A DNA stretch of 64,000 bases. Source: Cyanodermella asteris. Lineage: Eukaryota; Ascomycota; Lecanoromycetes; Ostropales; Stictidaceae. The stretch's first letter is position 1; every line of letters begins with the position of its first letter. The notes under the pieces were generated by a model. The model ran no database searches. It saw only the letters and a list, made by a program, of their open reading frames with translations, and was not told where the DNA came from. Both the position numbers and the translations under genes were made by a program. Below, piece by piece: positions 22,292 to 32,951 of this stretch. The stretch is taken from NCBI GenBank assembly GCA_900618795.1, contig UYJD01000011.1:1088880-1152879 (forward strand), written 5' to 3'.

Positions 22292-24202
22292 ATGGTGGAT
22301 CCGTCAAAACGGCGTGGTTGCGATGTCTGCAGAAAGAGGCATATCAAGGTGAGCTATTTCAGGTCGCTCCATAAGCGCATTGCGTTGTGTTCAGGACTTG
22401 GTTCTCTGATTTATGCATGTTTGCGTATATGTTATTTGCAGCTGACCCCACCTGATTGACAGTGCGACCGCGAGCTACCTTCATGTACACAATGCCAGCG
22501 TGCGGGGTGGACATGTCCTGGATACGAGTCTAATCTTTCCTTCGTCAATTATTCCCAGAGCCACCCAACAGGGCGGTCGAAACCGGTGACGATACGAGGC
22601 CGTGAGATCCGCCCAGCGAAAGACCTCAAGTCTCGAACGAGCAATCCATCGACCAACATCCAGCATGAAGGACGGAACCAAGCGAATGAATTGGTACAAG
22701 CATCACGGCTTCAGTCCAAAGCGCCCATTCTGATTGCACCGGCCGCGACTGGTGTTGACACGATCCGAAAGCAGTTCATATGGGGCTTCGAACAGAAGTC
22801 GTTACCTGCGAGGTTCGAGACTCAAGGCATCGAGCCATATCTCAAGTTCATACCCGCCTATCTGGGGCACAACAAAGCGTTGGACGATACCGTCCGCTTT
22901 CTCTCACTCGCATCTTCGTTGCCACAGCATCAAAGAAATCTACAGACCATCGCGAACCCGGACAGACAGCTTCTCAACGCATATGGCGCTTCCGTCAGAG
23001 CTCTGGCCGCCGCCGTAGGCGATACAAAGGAAGTGAACACCTCTTCAACGCTCGCCGCGACGCTGATATTGCAGTTGTACGAGACATGGTGCAGTCAAGA
23101 CAACCCGCGCCGAGTGATGCATGCCAATGCTGTGGCCAAGCTGATAGAACATCGCGGTCCCACAGGCTTGACCGATGCATTCGAGATCGCTATTCTCGAA
23201 GCCGAGCTGGCGAATATGTTGTTTGCCGCTCTCAGAGAAGGCACACCATGTTTCCTCGCAACTCCCATGTGGGCCAATATCATCACCGACATCACGAGGA
23301 CATCTCACAATGGACCAGGGAGGTACAGCACGGCGCAGCTGGAGATACTCAGCGACTGGACATACTTTCCGGGGCTGGTCGCTGGGTTCCATGAGTTCCT
23401 GCGTACCAGAGCCGAGCTCCAGACGCGCACAAAGTCGCCACCACGAAGTCAACCTCGATCGCACCCATCAGCGAGTTCCACCCGTCACAGCTCCTCGCCA
23501 CTCTCGTACGAAGACCTTTCCGCAGCCGCAAACTATCCCTCCCCCGCCTCAGCCTGCAACCCTACCTCCACCCGCGACCTCGAGCCCTTCTCCTCAAACC
23601 TCGCCTCCCATCCCCTCGTCTCCACTCTCCAGACCATCGAGATCGAATCCCATCCCGCGTACACGCAAGGCTACATCCCGCCTTCATTCTCGATACCCCC
23701 CATCGACCCCACCTCTCAACCTCTACACCTGACCTTCGCCCCGCTCACCCTCTCCCTCCGCGCCATAATCCACAAACTCCGCCTCTGGCGCCGCCGGCAC
23801 CTCCCCGTCGACCTCGTCAAAGTCAAAAACGAAGTCCAGCCCGCTGGGGGACCACACATGTACGAGCTCATTTGCGAAGTTGGGAGCGCGACTCTGATCG
23901 CAATGGCGTGTTATATGCTCGCGACTGTTGGTCCCGCCACAGAATCGCCCTCGGACACTACTGGTGACGTGGATTACTGGACGGAATGCGAGACGGAAGC
24001 GGCGCAGATGGTGGATGTTGTACGACCTTATTGGAAAAAGGATCCGTTTCATCCGTTCTTTGCGAGTGGGGTTGCGAGGAATAGTCTTAAGCTTGCATGG
24101 GTTAAGACGAGGGATGTTGCGAGGGAGGGGGTGGGTGCTGGGTCTGTTAGTGAGAGGAGTGAGAGGATTGCAGAGATAATAAATAGTGTCTATGCTCGAT
24201 GA
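22292..24202 (+). CDS. Zn2Cys6 fungal transcription factor
   Basis: Two exons, 22292-22348 and 22463-24202, with a 114-nt GTGAGC...TTGACAG intron inside the zinc cluster; 598 aa. Exon 1 encodes MVDPSKRRGCDVCRKRHIK and exon 2 begins CDRELPSCTQCQRAGWTCPG, together giving C-x2-C-x6-C-x6-C-x2-C-x6-C. An intron at this place is common in the family. The remaining 550 residues are the helical regulatory domain of the DUF3468 / fungal_trans_2 type (for example LAATLILQLYETWCSQDN, MHANAVAKLIEHRGP). A Ser/Pro-rich linker interrupts it near residues 320-370. The protein is expected to be nuclear and to bind CGG-containing sites; its targets are unknown. Confidence 0.88.
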
Positions 24203-24673
24203 CCAAGCACCCGACGGCTCGAGGTTGAGTGTGATGAGAGATGAATATTTGGTTGCATTTGCATGAGTGGAGCACGGATGGGGAAGGGTTATTGAAATGA
24301 AGGCTTCTATGCGGGCAATATATCTGGACGCATAGATGGATAAATGCTGGGCATTGTGGACAGTTTTGTGGACAGTCATTGTCTCTATCATATTTAGTAA
24401 GCTATTCTTTCTTCTCCGTTCTGATCCTCGTTCTCAGTCAGACTCATGTGTAGAGATTGACCGCTTCAGAGGAACTAAATCGGACGCGGGCGTTCCTTCC
24501 ACAACATGCTTGAGATTGTCAGTGTCAGTGTCAGTATCTGACCAAATCCCCGCCCAGTCCCCATCCTCAAGGTACGTCTGCACATATTCTCGAGACCCCA
24601 CCCGACCACCTTGTCGAGGTAACCGCTCAAGCGCCTCGTCGACTGCCCGGCCAAAGATCTAGTCGAGTATCAA
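24203..24673. other. Intergenic, convergent 3' ends
   Basis: Between the Zn2Cys6 gene and the CTD-like gene, which converge. No gene seen. A short run of the hexamer GTCAGT/GTCAGTATC occurs near 24520-24540. Confidence 0.35.
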
Positions 24674-25471
24674 CTAAGGCAAATTCGGGGAACCGGGCCC
24701 GGGCGAAGCAGGCGAATGGCCCCCATTCTCGGATGAATAATTCGGGTTTTGCGTGACGCGCGAAGTCGACGTGTTCCCACCAACGCCAGGAGAAGTCGGA
24801 TTATACCCAGCCGAAGGTCGAGAATATTGTGAGCTGGCCGAATACATGGGCGAAGCGTCGTCATACATGGGGTCGCTCGGTGAACGGTTGGGCGAGGCCG
24901 GGCTATACGTTGACTCCGCAATTTCGGAGTACGAGGAGTCGGGATGAAAGCCAGGTGAGGCTGGAGAATACGGCGTCAGAGGAAGTGGTGCGTGACGGAC
25001 GAGCGGAGCGCCAGCCGAGGCGTGCATCGTGTAGTTGAACGGTGCAAGACGGGGACTGAAATTAGGTGAGGCGGAGAACAACGGCGGCGGAAGTGGTCTA
25101 TACTGGACAAACGAGTTGCCGGGCGCTGTTGGGAAATGCATTGGCCCAATGGATCGTGCGTGATCAGGGGAGTAGCCAGGCGAAGTTGGGAAAAAGCCCA
25201 AGGTCGGCGAAGTGGGCGAATATCCACACGAGGTTGGGGAATAGCCCATGTTCGGCGAAGTGGATGGGTAGCTATGCGAAACCGGTCGCGGATGCAGCGA
25301 CAGTGTGCTGACATCTGGAGGCCGGACTGAGCTGTCTTGCGGGTTTGCTTGCGTTCCAGCTTCCCTTGTGAAACGTGAGGCCGCGGCCGAATGTAGCGCG
25401 TTCAGTGCAGCTTGCGTGTGGTGCCGGGCATGGTGCTGCGTTGAGCTTCCTGATGGCCCATCGACATCCAT
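24674..25471 (-). CDS. Orphan protein with RNA polymerase II CTD-like heptad repeats
   Basis: 265 aa from the first in-frame ATG at 25471 (MDVDGPSGSS). The frame stays open upstream to about 25777 with coding-like text (QNGQQVAGYKPENSSAYSGD), so a 5' exon is possible. A short region with AALNALHSAAASRF leads into many units close to the CTD consensus YSPTSPx: GYSPTSC, GYSPTSP, FFPTSPG, GYSPDHA, YSPASPG, YSPASPN, YNPTSPG and HSPASPG. Spacer text is rich in Pro, Ser, Tyr and Asn. No polymerase body domain is attached, and the gene is far too short to be RPB1. It could be a CTD mimic, a derived fragment of an RPB1 copy, or an unrelated disordered protein that converged. Confidence 0.55.
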   Translation of the reverse strand: MDVDGPSGSSTQHHARHHTQAALNALHSAAASRFTREAGTQANPQDSSVRPPDVSTLSLHPRPVSHSYPSTSPNMGYSPTSCGYSPTSPTLGFFPTSPGYSPDHARSIGPMHFPTAPGNSFVQYRPLPPPLFSASPNFSPRLAPFNYTMHASAGAPLVRHAPLPLTPYSPASPGFHPDSSYSEIAESTYSPASPNRSPSDPMYDDASPMYSASSQYSRPSAGYNPTSPGVGGNTSTSRVTQNPNYSSENGGHSPASPGPGSPNLP

Positions 25472-26374
25472 GGAGTCACCTGAATAGGCTGATGAGTTTT
25501 CTGGCTTATATCCTGCAACTTGCTGACCGTTCTGCGAGTTTTGTGGTGCAGACAAGATTGGAAGTATGACTGATACTTTTAAAAGTCCGTAGGTTGGATG
25601 CCTGTGATCGCAGAAATTCAGTCCGTTGGCTTTTGACTTGGTCGAGCTTTGAGATGGTTGAGCTTTCAGTTGGTGATCTGTTTGATCACTTGTCGAATTG
25701 TTGGAGCCAGCAACAAAAGCAAAAGCCAAGGTGCGGTAGATATATGGCGAAACAGGACTGCCCAACTTGTGCTTCACTGCTCAATACGAGCAAAGTACCC
25801 GCGGTAAGTCATCGCGAGCCACTGCACCGACGTGACGCAGATGTCAAGCTTTGTTGTCGCCAAAACGTCACGGCCTGTGCATTCCGAATGCGGCAAAATG
25901 CGAGTGAAGTCCGCGCTCGTGAACCTCAACACAACACTGTATGTGCCTCGTCACTCAACTTGATCAACAACGAGAGCCTTCAATTCAGGGCTTCCAGCAC
26001 AACCTCCTTGAGCTTGCTTCATTCTTGATGCGTGGTGGTTGAAAATGAGATGAGCAATGAGACGGAGACGGTACCTTTGTGTCGGCGGCGGTGAAACAGG
26101 TGAAGCAAATACATAGAATTTCGGATCTCGCCTCTTCAAGGATCCTAACTCATGTTTGTAAGTCGGAAGACATATCCTGACACAGTGCTTGCGGCTTTGT
26201 TGCAAAGTCGGCCGAGTGAAGGGTAAATGAGGGAGAGCAGTGCATATATTGGCTACTTTCTGGGCCCTTCAACACGAACCTGAGCTTATACTGCCAACAC
26301 GATCACGAATCTTCTGCACCTCGTTAATAAGTTGCAACTCTTCCTGGCACATTACCCCCCATACGACAATACAC
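25472..26374. other. Intergenic between the CTD-like gene and member C
   Basis: These divergent genes share about 0.9 kb of upstream DNA. The left 300 bases remain open in the CTD-like frame and may contain its 5' exon. The rest shows no gene. Confidence 0.35.
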
Positions 26375-27583
26375 ATGCTGTGGGAGACAATTAAAGGACG
26401 TCGGGCATCTGAGTATGCAGTCACGCACAAGACTGTCAATGGAGGAGAACCTGATGAGCACCGCACATACACTGTTGACCTTCATCGAAGGAATTGGTCG
26501 GTCCCTGGAAAGCCGGGACGTCGCGAATCCTTGCACTTGCAGTTGCAAGTAGATTTTCCTGTGCCCTTGGATCCTCTCCTCTTGCCAAACTCGATATATT
26601 GGGGCAACATGCATGTGGATTGGGAGGAGGTCAATCAGAAAGTTCGTTCCCTGCGTTTTGGCCACTCCCATACTTGTCAAGAAGCTAATCATGTTGACCC
26701 TCAGAGCGACGACCGCCACTTTGGAGAAGATTTTGAGAATGTCATCGCGCGCCGTGGCCATGATCCAATCATTTTGGCCAAATCTGTAGGATGGGTCGCC
26801 GAAGCACGACTGATGATACAGTACCTCTTCTTCCGTGTGATTAATTCACCTGTTGCTGGTCACGCAAATCGTGCAGTGACGTCTGATATTAGCCAGGACA
26901 GAACGCTCAAAATTCCAAGCCTTCAACTGCATGTATTGACTCTTAGGCCGAACAGCAACAACGATGGTTACCTCAGAGCATCCACATCTCTGACGTTCGC
27001 TGCGTGTCTCAAGTCTACAACACTTTCCGCAATGTACAAGCAATTCGGCGTCGAAGCGCCTCCGAGCATCATGACCAGGGTGTCACTCAGGCAGAAGTGT
27101 ACAACCTCAGCCATCGAGTTGCAGCGCTCTTCTGCAAATATCAAGATAGCTCCGTTCGCCTTCGGAAGACTTCCGCCCGAGCTTCAGGTCATGATTCTGG
27201 ACGAGGTGTTGCTCGAAAGTGTGCACCAGTGGGCTAGCTGGAACCCCGGCTCTCCATTTGGGCATCCTCCGCTGGTACGAGTCAAGCTACCCCAAGTCAG
27301 CAAAGAGTTCCGCGCGATTATACGAGCACGGTACTGGAAGAAGTTTGCACCGATGATCCAACCACCATGTCGTCGAGTTGGAGTTTATCAGCTGTTTTTC
27401 TCAGATTAGAGAACTGAGAGAGAATTGTTCTCTGAGAGTGGATTGACTGTGCAACAGATGGCGGGATTTGCTGATTGTTGGAAGCATACGTGGCAGATTT
27501 GGGATAGGCATGGAATGATGAGATGTCTGTGTGCGAGCACTGTCAGCCTGGAGCCCGTGGGTTTCCCTTTTGAAATGGAATAG
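26375..27583 (+). CDS. F-box-like/Trp-Cys-tail family protein, member C, with one in-frame stop
   Basis: From the ATG at 26375 (MLWETIKGRRASEY) the frame runs 344 codons to a TAG at 27407-27409. The same frame then continues 57 codons with the family tail to a second stop at 27581-27583. Before the TAG come the F-box-like helix LPPELQVMILDEVLLES (about 266-282), PQVSKEFR, ARYWKKF and CRRVGVYQLFFSD. After it come RTERELFSESGLTVQQM, WQIWDRHGMMRCLCAS and VGFPFEME. Member E reads FGDPRTEEQ at this place, so the stop lies inside conserved text. A splice event that removes only the TAG is not apparent. Either the protein is truncated (a young pseudogene) or the stop is read through. N-terminal 260 residues are unrecognised. 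Confidence 0.65.
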
Positions 27584-28314
27584 GTGGGCTCGTGATGAGC
27601 AGATTCGTCTCTTGACGCGCTTGTGCCAGGCTCTAGGTCTCTTCGGGAATCGTGGAAAGAACGACCGAGCCATTGAAGCCGTTCTTGCTGTATGAATACA
27701 TGATCCATAGCACACTGATGTTGATATTTGACTCTGGCGCTTCACCAAACAGCTTACTCACATTATCAAATGCTTGTACAATTAACGGGGCATCTCACCG
27801 CAAACGCTGTTCTTACCATCCTGCTTGATCATTATCGGTACCTCATATAGGGCCTCTCCAATTCCGCGCCGGCTTTATGTCTTATGGTCTATGCTCTGTT
27901 GAAACAGCTTAGACCAAGAACGATGAACGATCCGACTGGTAGCAACTTCGAATTTTTTACCTTTTCTTGGCCAGTCAATATCACTTGTTCGCGGTCGGGA
28001 GTTTTCATTTCCACGCGGTCAACTGCCGTCCTGCCAGCTTCAATTAGTCCAAGTGCAGAGGCCCTCGGTTACCTCACCTATTGCTTCGCAGCTCTCGAGT
28101 CTAAGACATCATGAAGCTCGGATTTGTATCACCAGGCCCAGTCGAATGGCCTCCCCGCGTCTGGCAGCTCAACCCTGGCTGTAAACCGATTGGGAATCGA
28201 GGGCTCAGACGATTTGATATTTAAAATAAAATCGGCTCGTTGTTCTGTGTTGAAATCGAAGCTCCAACGCATCTGTCGACCGTGACTCTCCAGTGGATCG
28301 AAGTGACGCCACTC
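27584..28314. other. Intergenic between members C and D
   Basis: It contains a TATA-like TATTTAAAAT near 28217 and, from 28111, a 37-codon open frame that stops (TAA at 28222-28224) and then resumes in the same frame into member D. Whether this is a lost N-terminus or promoter DNA is unresolved. Confidence 0.4.
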
Positions 28315-29106
28315 ATGCCTCTGGCGCCAAATCCACTGCCAATCTTTCGCTTCGTGGCAACCTCCGCTAGTGGTCCGCTAGTTGATGCCAGAGGAGTGAC
28401 GCCGCTCACGTTCTTGGAGCAAGACCCTTTTCTCAAAAACCTTGTGCGGTACTCGATCCACGCCTTATACACAGAGACCAGCCCTACAGCTGAGCATCAA
28501 AGACCTCAGAAACTTCTAACCTTCAGATGGAAAAAAGGCATGCCTGACCATCGCACTGAAATTATCAGAGCTGACGAACCATACGTTTTCGCCAGCGGCG
28601 ACACCACCAAAATGGCCCCATTCCAAAAGGTCAAACGTTTCTTCGAGACACCGACGAGTGTTCCACAAGCGGCCTCGGGCACCTTTCGCCCATTCGGGAA
28701 AGGAAAAGATCGCGCGCTGCCTGACGAGCTAAATGTCATGATTGTGGATGAAATACTGCGTGAGAGCATTTCACTCTGGCACGAGAGGATGAAGATCGTT
28801 CTTCCCTTGCGGCTAGCGCAGACAAATGAGTGCTTGCGCAAATTGGCCAAGGAACGGTTTTGGAAGAAGTTCGTGCTTGATATTCGGCCGGCTTGCCATC
28901 GTGTCCTGGCCTACAAATACCTATTTTGCGACCCTGGAGATGAGAAAGCGATACTGCAGGCGAGTGGCAAGACCGCCACGCAAGTGTTTGGTTGGGACGA
29001 CGGGTGGGATTGCTTTGACGACAACGACGACAACAAAACACGTTGTTTTTCCGGCGGGAATCGGCTGACATTGGAAGGGATTGAAGGCTTTCCACTCAGT
29101 GGGTAA
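28315..29106 (+). CDS. F-box-like/Trp-Cys-tail family protein, member D
   Basis: 263 aa from the first in-frame ATG (MPLAPNPLPIFRF); the frame is open a further 90 bases upstream. After an unrecognised N-terminal half come the F-box-like helix ALPDELNVMIVDEILRES, NECLRKLA, the middle block RFWKKFVLDIRPACHRVLAY, FCDPGDEKAIL, and the tail WDDGWDCFDDNDDNKTRCF with EGIEGFPLSG at the end. The block RFWKKF..xIxPxCxR is shared almost word for word with member C, 0.8 kb upstream on the same strand, pointing to a tandem duplication separate from the A/B pair. It has the shortest tail of the set, ending right after the FP motif. Confidence 0.7.
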   Translation: MPLAPNPLPIFRFVATSASGPLVDARGVTPLTFLEQDPFLKNLVRYSIHALYTETSPTAEHQRPQKLLTFRWKKGMPDHRTEIIRADEPYVFASGDTTKMAPFQKVKRFFETPTSVPQAASGTFRPFGKGKDRALPDELNVMIVDEILRESISLWHERMKIVLPLRLAQTNECLRKLAKERFWKKFVLDIRPACHRVLAYKYLFCDPGDEKAILQASGKTATQVFGWDDGWDCFDDNDDNKTRCFSGGNRLTLEGIEGFPLSG

Positions 29107-30123
29107 ACTTGAGAAATTGGTTTTGGCTTGTTTGTGTTTTCTTCGATCAGGTGTGGGCGGCCATGCTGCGAGGGCTGCTGCTTGCTCCAAATTTTAGATA
29201 AACACTTCACTCAATATTCACGATGGCGGTAAACTCGATATTTCCGTAAGCACACGTGACACAAGTGAGGATTGCACATCAGCAGCCCAACTAAATGCCG
29301 CCTAAATACCCAGCTAGAGCTCCCACAGAGCCCCCCGAACCCCCGGCTAGTAGAGGCACCCCGGGGGTCTCAGTGGCTCCCTAGCACCAGTGGTGGAATT
29401 TCGCATTGGCAGATCACTTCTCCTGATATTCTCCGCAAAGCATTATCAACCCACCACCTTCTTTCACCAAACGATGAGACAGAGCCAATATCGAAACGTG
29501 CTTGATGCTTGTTCGGCTCGCTTGCAGCACCGACAGCCGTGAGGCTCAGCGTGCTTATTTGATCAATTCTCCCCCTGCCCAGCCGCCAAGAAGGTGCTGA
29601 CGCTCCACAAATAGCTCATCGCTCCTAATCTGCAACACACCAAGCCCACCACATCCTCGACAGGACTGTGCCATGCCTCAAACCTCTCTGACATGCTCAG
29701 TGAGTCAGCCATCATCTCGTTAGGGCTGCCCAATCATGGCCGTGAGCGAGCAGGCTCTCCGGCGAAAGCAAGCTTCTCGCCAAGTCGCGCAGCCATCGAC
29801 ACATACCGGGATTCTGGTGCTGGGTGAGGATCACTCTCGAGCTCGGCATTGTTTCGTGATGTCCTGGGATGTCCACATGGTAAGCTTATTTCCAGATTCG
29901 GGTGATGGACTCGAGGTATATGAGAGGCGAGTATTGCGCTTCGTTTGATGTTCCCATTTTGTTTCTCATTCTCATTCATTCTTTGATCGGTCTGTCGTTC
30001 ATTTTTTTTAACTTCTGCTTTCCGTAATCTATTTTCACGAGTCGTCTGTCCGTTGGATTCCAGCGGTACGATACTCATTACATTCTTTCAATAAAGGCTC
30101 AGGAGCCCTTTTTTCCATTCAAG
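29107..30123. other. Intergenic, upstream of the secreted protein gene
   Basis: About 1 kb with no gene recognised. It includes GC-rich text with runs of C and G near 29326-29365 and a T-rich stretch near 29975-30015 shortly before the next start codon. Confidence 0.4.
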
Positions 30124-31482
30124 ATGAAGTTTCACGGTGTTTTCATTACGCTGGCATTGACGGCCATGCCGAGTGTCAGTCTCGCGGCCCCTCGAAGCCA
30201 AATGCTGCAACGTCAGGCGCTGGCTTTCGAACGAGCCAATGAGTTTGACGTTGAAGAGCATCACTCTAGCTTCTCTCGCCGTCAAGAAGAGAAGTACAAG
30301 CCCGGGATGGACAAGAAGAAGTACGACGAACTCACCCGGGACTACGGAGCAGGCGGCTGGTGCCGCGATTACGACCACGGCAAAGGCAGCGATGCCGTCG
30401 AAGGCTGGCAGATGTGCGTCGACTACTGCAAGAAAACAGTCAAAGACCCCGAGCTCGTCAACGGCAACCGACCAAACCCCAACTGCGGCATGGCCTTCGT
30501 GCCCACAGAACAGGTCGAAGCGTACGAGCGCGAAATCAAGGAGTACGTCGATCACCAAGGATACAAGTGGAGGCAGCTACCCTGCGACTGCGACATGGCA
30601 GACGTCGCCAAGGTAGTCACCACCTTCGCCGACCTGATCCTCCCGGCCCTCGGCCAAGGCCTCTGCGGCCTCATGGAGGAACTCTACGAAGGGACGATGA
30701 AAGCCCTCGACATCGGCCTCACCGTCGTCGACATTGCATCCACCTTCATCCCCGGCCCCGGCACGCTCGTCAAAATCGGCAGCAAGGCCCTGCAGATCGG
30801 CGTCAAAGCCGCCAAGACCCTCGACAAAGCCGCTTCGGCCGGCGACAAAGCGTCCTCGGCCCTCGAGTTCGCGAATTGGTTTGGCGGCGGATGCGGCGCG
30901 GAAGCGCACAAGCCCAGTATGCAGGACATCCAGGACAAGTTCTTCCCGGCCCTGCTGCAGGTCCCGGATGAGCTTGCGGCGCCGTGCGTCAAGGGCAAGT
31001 GCAGAGATTCGGATAAAGATGGAAACCCGGACTTCCCCGAAGGAACGCCTGAGCATCTGCCGAATCCGCCAGACAAGGCTAAGCAGTCCAGCAAGGGCGC
31101 GGATAAGACCACCACGACTGAGGCTGCGACCACTACCACCAAGAAGCCGGCGACCACGACGGCGCCGAAGACGACGAGCAAGGCCGTCAGCACCTCGGAG
31201 AGGTCTACCAGCAGCAAGATGACCACCAAGACTAGCAGCAGGCCGTCGGGTGGACTGTACACCAAGACCGCAACGCCATCGATTACAAAGTACACGTCTA
31301 GCAGGCCGTCGGCCCAGCCGACTCCGTATCGCACGAACAGCACGTCTGGCGTCGAGGAGGAGGAAGAGGACCCCATCATGATCCCGGTGCCCATCAGCAT
31401 CAATGCCACGACTCTGCTGCCGACCAGGTGGAGCTCGACTAGCCTGACGGCGACGTCCCTGAGTACAATTCCCGCCTACTGA
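30124..31482 (+). CDS. Secreted cysteine-containing protein with Ser/Thr-rich tail
   Basis: 452 aa, one exon. MKFHGVFITLALTAMPSVSL followed by A/APRS is a classic signal peptide (cleavage near residue 21). SRR at 51-53 is a probable Kex2 site, giving a mature protein from about residue 54. The mature part has cysteines near 80, 98, 102, 121, 154, 156, 181, 257, 288 and 293. A hydrophobic Gly-rich stretch lies near 203-230 (FIPGPGTLVKIGSKALQIGV). CRDSDKDGNPD (293-303) resembles calcium-binding thrombospondin-type-3 loops. The last 140 residues are Thr/Ser/Lys-rich and probably O-glycosylated. There is no C-terminal hydrophobic GPI signal. Possible roles are a wall-associated protein or a secreted interaction protein. 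No named family is recognised. Confidence 0.8.
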   Translation: MKFHGVFITLALTAMPSVSLAAPRSQMLQRQALAFERANEFDVEEHHSSFSRRQEEKYKPGMDKKKYDELTRDYGAGGWCRDYDHGKGSDAVEGWQMCVDYCKKTVKDPELVNGNRPNPNCGMAFVPTEQVEAYEREIKEYVDHQGYKWRQLPCDCDMADVAKVVTTFADLILPALGQGLCGLMEELYEGTMKALDIGLTVVDIASTFIPGPGTLVKIGSKALQIGVKAAKTLDKAASAGDKASSALEFANWFGGGCGAEAHKPSMQDIQDKFFPALLQVPDELAAPCVKGKCRDSDKDGNPDFPEGTPEHLPNPPDKAKQSSKGADKTTTTEAATTTTKKPATTTAPKTTSKAVSTSERSTSSKMTTKTSSRPSGGLYTKTATPSITKYTSSRPSAQPTPYRTNSTSGVEEEEEDPIMIPVPISINATTLLPTRWSSTSLTATSLSTIPAY

Positions 31483-32098
31483 AGTGTCTTTGGCATGTGG
31501 GCCGCCTCTCGTACATAGTTTCAGCTAGACGGCCTTGGAATGGCATCGACAGGAACTCCTCAGGGTCTGCTCGGTGGCGGAGCTGGGACCGGCGAATGGG
31601 TTTGCATATAGATATACGAACTTCAGAAACTCTCATTCTTGATCCTGTTTACCGTGCCTTGATGATTTTGTGGATTGCTTGACGTATAAAGTCTCATGTG
31701 TCGATATGCTCACAGATCCGCCCCATCATGGCCGTGATTGCGTATATAACCTCGACGCGAGAGCTATTTTTTTTTTGTTTACTGAGGAGCCAACAGCGCG
31801 ATGCTACTCTCTCCCTATGTGAAAGAGAAGGCCGTGCTTGTATAGTATAGGGCCGTGGGCACCGGAGAGAGCTTCACGACACGCCGATACAATGTCATGC
31901 TAAATTGACCATGAGACGCCCTTCCGCTCAACCAAGAGTTGTATTCCCCGCAGCATGAAGCCCAGACTGGGCGGGTCAAGTCAGCAACGTTCTGATAATG
32001 GTGCGGGCTAGTGTTTGTGGTCCGTCTTGGTTTTGGAGTATATATTATTTTCTTTTTAGCTTTTCTGATATCCAATGAGCCCTGTCGCTCGCTTCCAG
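31483..32098. other. Intergenic, upstream of tRNA-Glu
   Basis: No gene recognised. A 10-base T run lies near 31770. Confidence 0.4.
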
Positions 32099-32189
32099 TC
32101 CGATATGGTGTAACGGCTATCATCGCTCGCTTTCATTCCACAGGATCTCATGATCCGAGCAGACCCGGGTTCGACTCCCGGTATCGGAA
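32099..32189 (+). tRNA. tRNA-Glu (TTC) with a 19-nt intron
   Basis: The acceptor stem TCCGATA pairs with TATCGGA. The D-arm region reads TGGTGTAACGGCTATCA, the anticodon stem GCTCG pairs with CGAGC, and the T-arm is CCCGGGTTCGACTCCCGG. The anticodon loop begins CTTTCA, giving anticodon TTC (glutamate). About 19 extra bases follow position 37 and are best explained as the standard tRNA intron. A T-run (CTCTTTTTC) just downstream is a good Pol III terminator. Confidence 0.92.
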
Positions 32190-32951
32190 ATCTCTTTTTC
32201 TTCCTCACCTTGGAGAAGTAACTTTTATAACACGTACGAGCATGCTTTCCGATTCAGGAGCCATCGTTTGATACCATGGAGATGTCTATGAGATCAATTT
32301 TGGTCCTGCTGTGAGACCATTTGAAATCTCAAAGGCGGTACACTGTGGGTGGCGGGGCGGCTCGGCGGGACCGAGAATGTTGGGTCTGACCGTTCTCCTT
32401 GTTCGATGACCCACTCTTCTGGGACCCACGCACAAGCCCTGCTACCCAACTCATGTCTCGCGAAGATCAATAAAGCTGCTGTGTGATTTTGTGCAGTCGA
32501 TTGAGATTTGATTTAGGGTTTTTGGAGCTCGCGAGGCTATGGCTTGTATACAGCGCCTCCAGCAGAGACCGCGTAGACTGGCGCGTGGTTCACGAACCCT
32601 ACCATGGAGCTAGAATTTATACCAGCTCCTTCCACCGTGAGAGAATGGACAATTGTCGCATCAAAATGTGCCCGAAGGTACTTAAGAATGTCTTATATAT
32701 TTTATGCGCACATGTCCGCGGCTGCTACTTGATGCATGGTGCGCTTCTTCATGTGGCGCATGCCCGCTTCGTCTCTCATCAAAGCCAGTCCTTGCAAAGT
32801 GGACATTCGCATATATACAAGCTCCAACAACGGGCTTGGGGTCTGTCGTCATAGCAGACCCTCGCTGATGAATGTTAAGAACGGGAAACCGCGATTACTT
32901 CATCTCGTCAACTTCTCCATCAACTTCATGTCACAATCCTGGGTCGGGTGC
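32190..32951. other. Intergenic, no gene recognised
   Basis: Lies between tRNA-Glu and the 3' end of the CDP-diacylglycerol synthase gene. Only short unsupported frames are present. Confidence 0.4.

Noticed and set aside
30360-31222. Long Arg/Pro-rich frames overlapping the secreted protein gene in other frames
   Set aside because: Composition is that of shifted reading of a GC-rich gene. No domain; the real frame has a signal peptide and ordered features.
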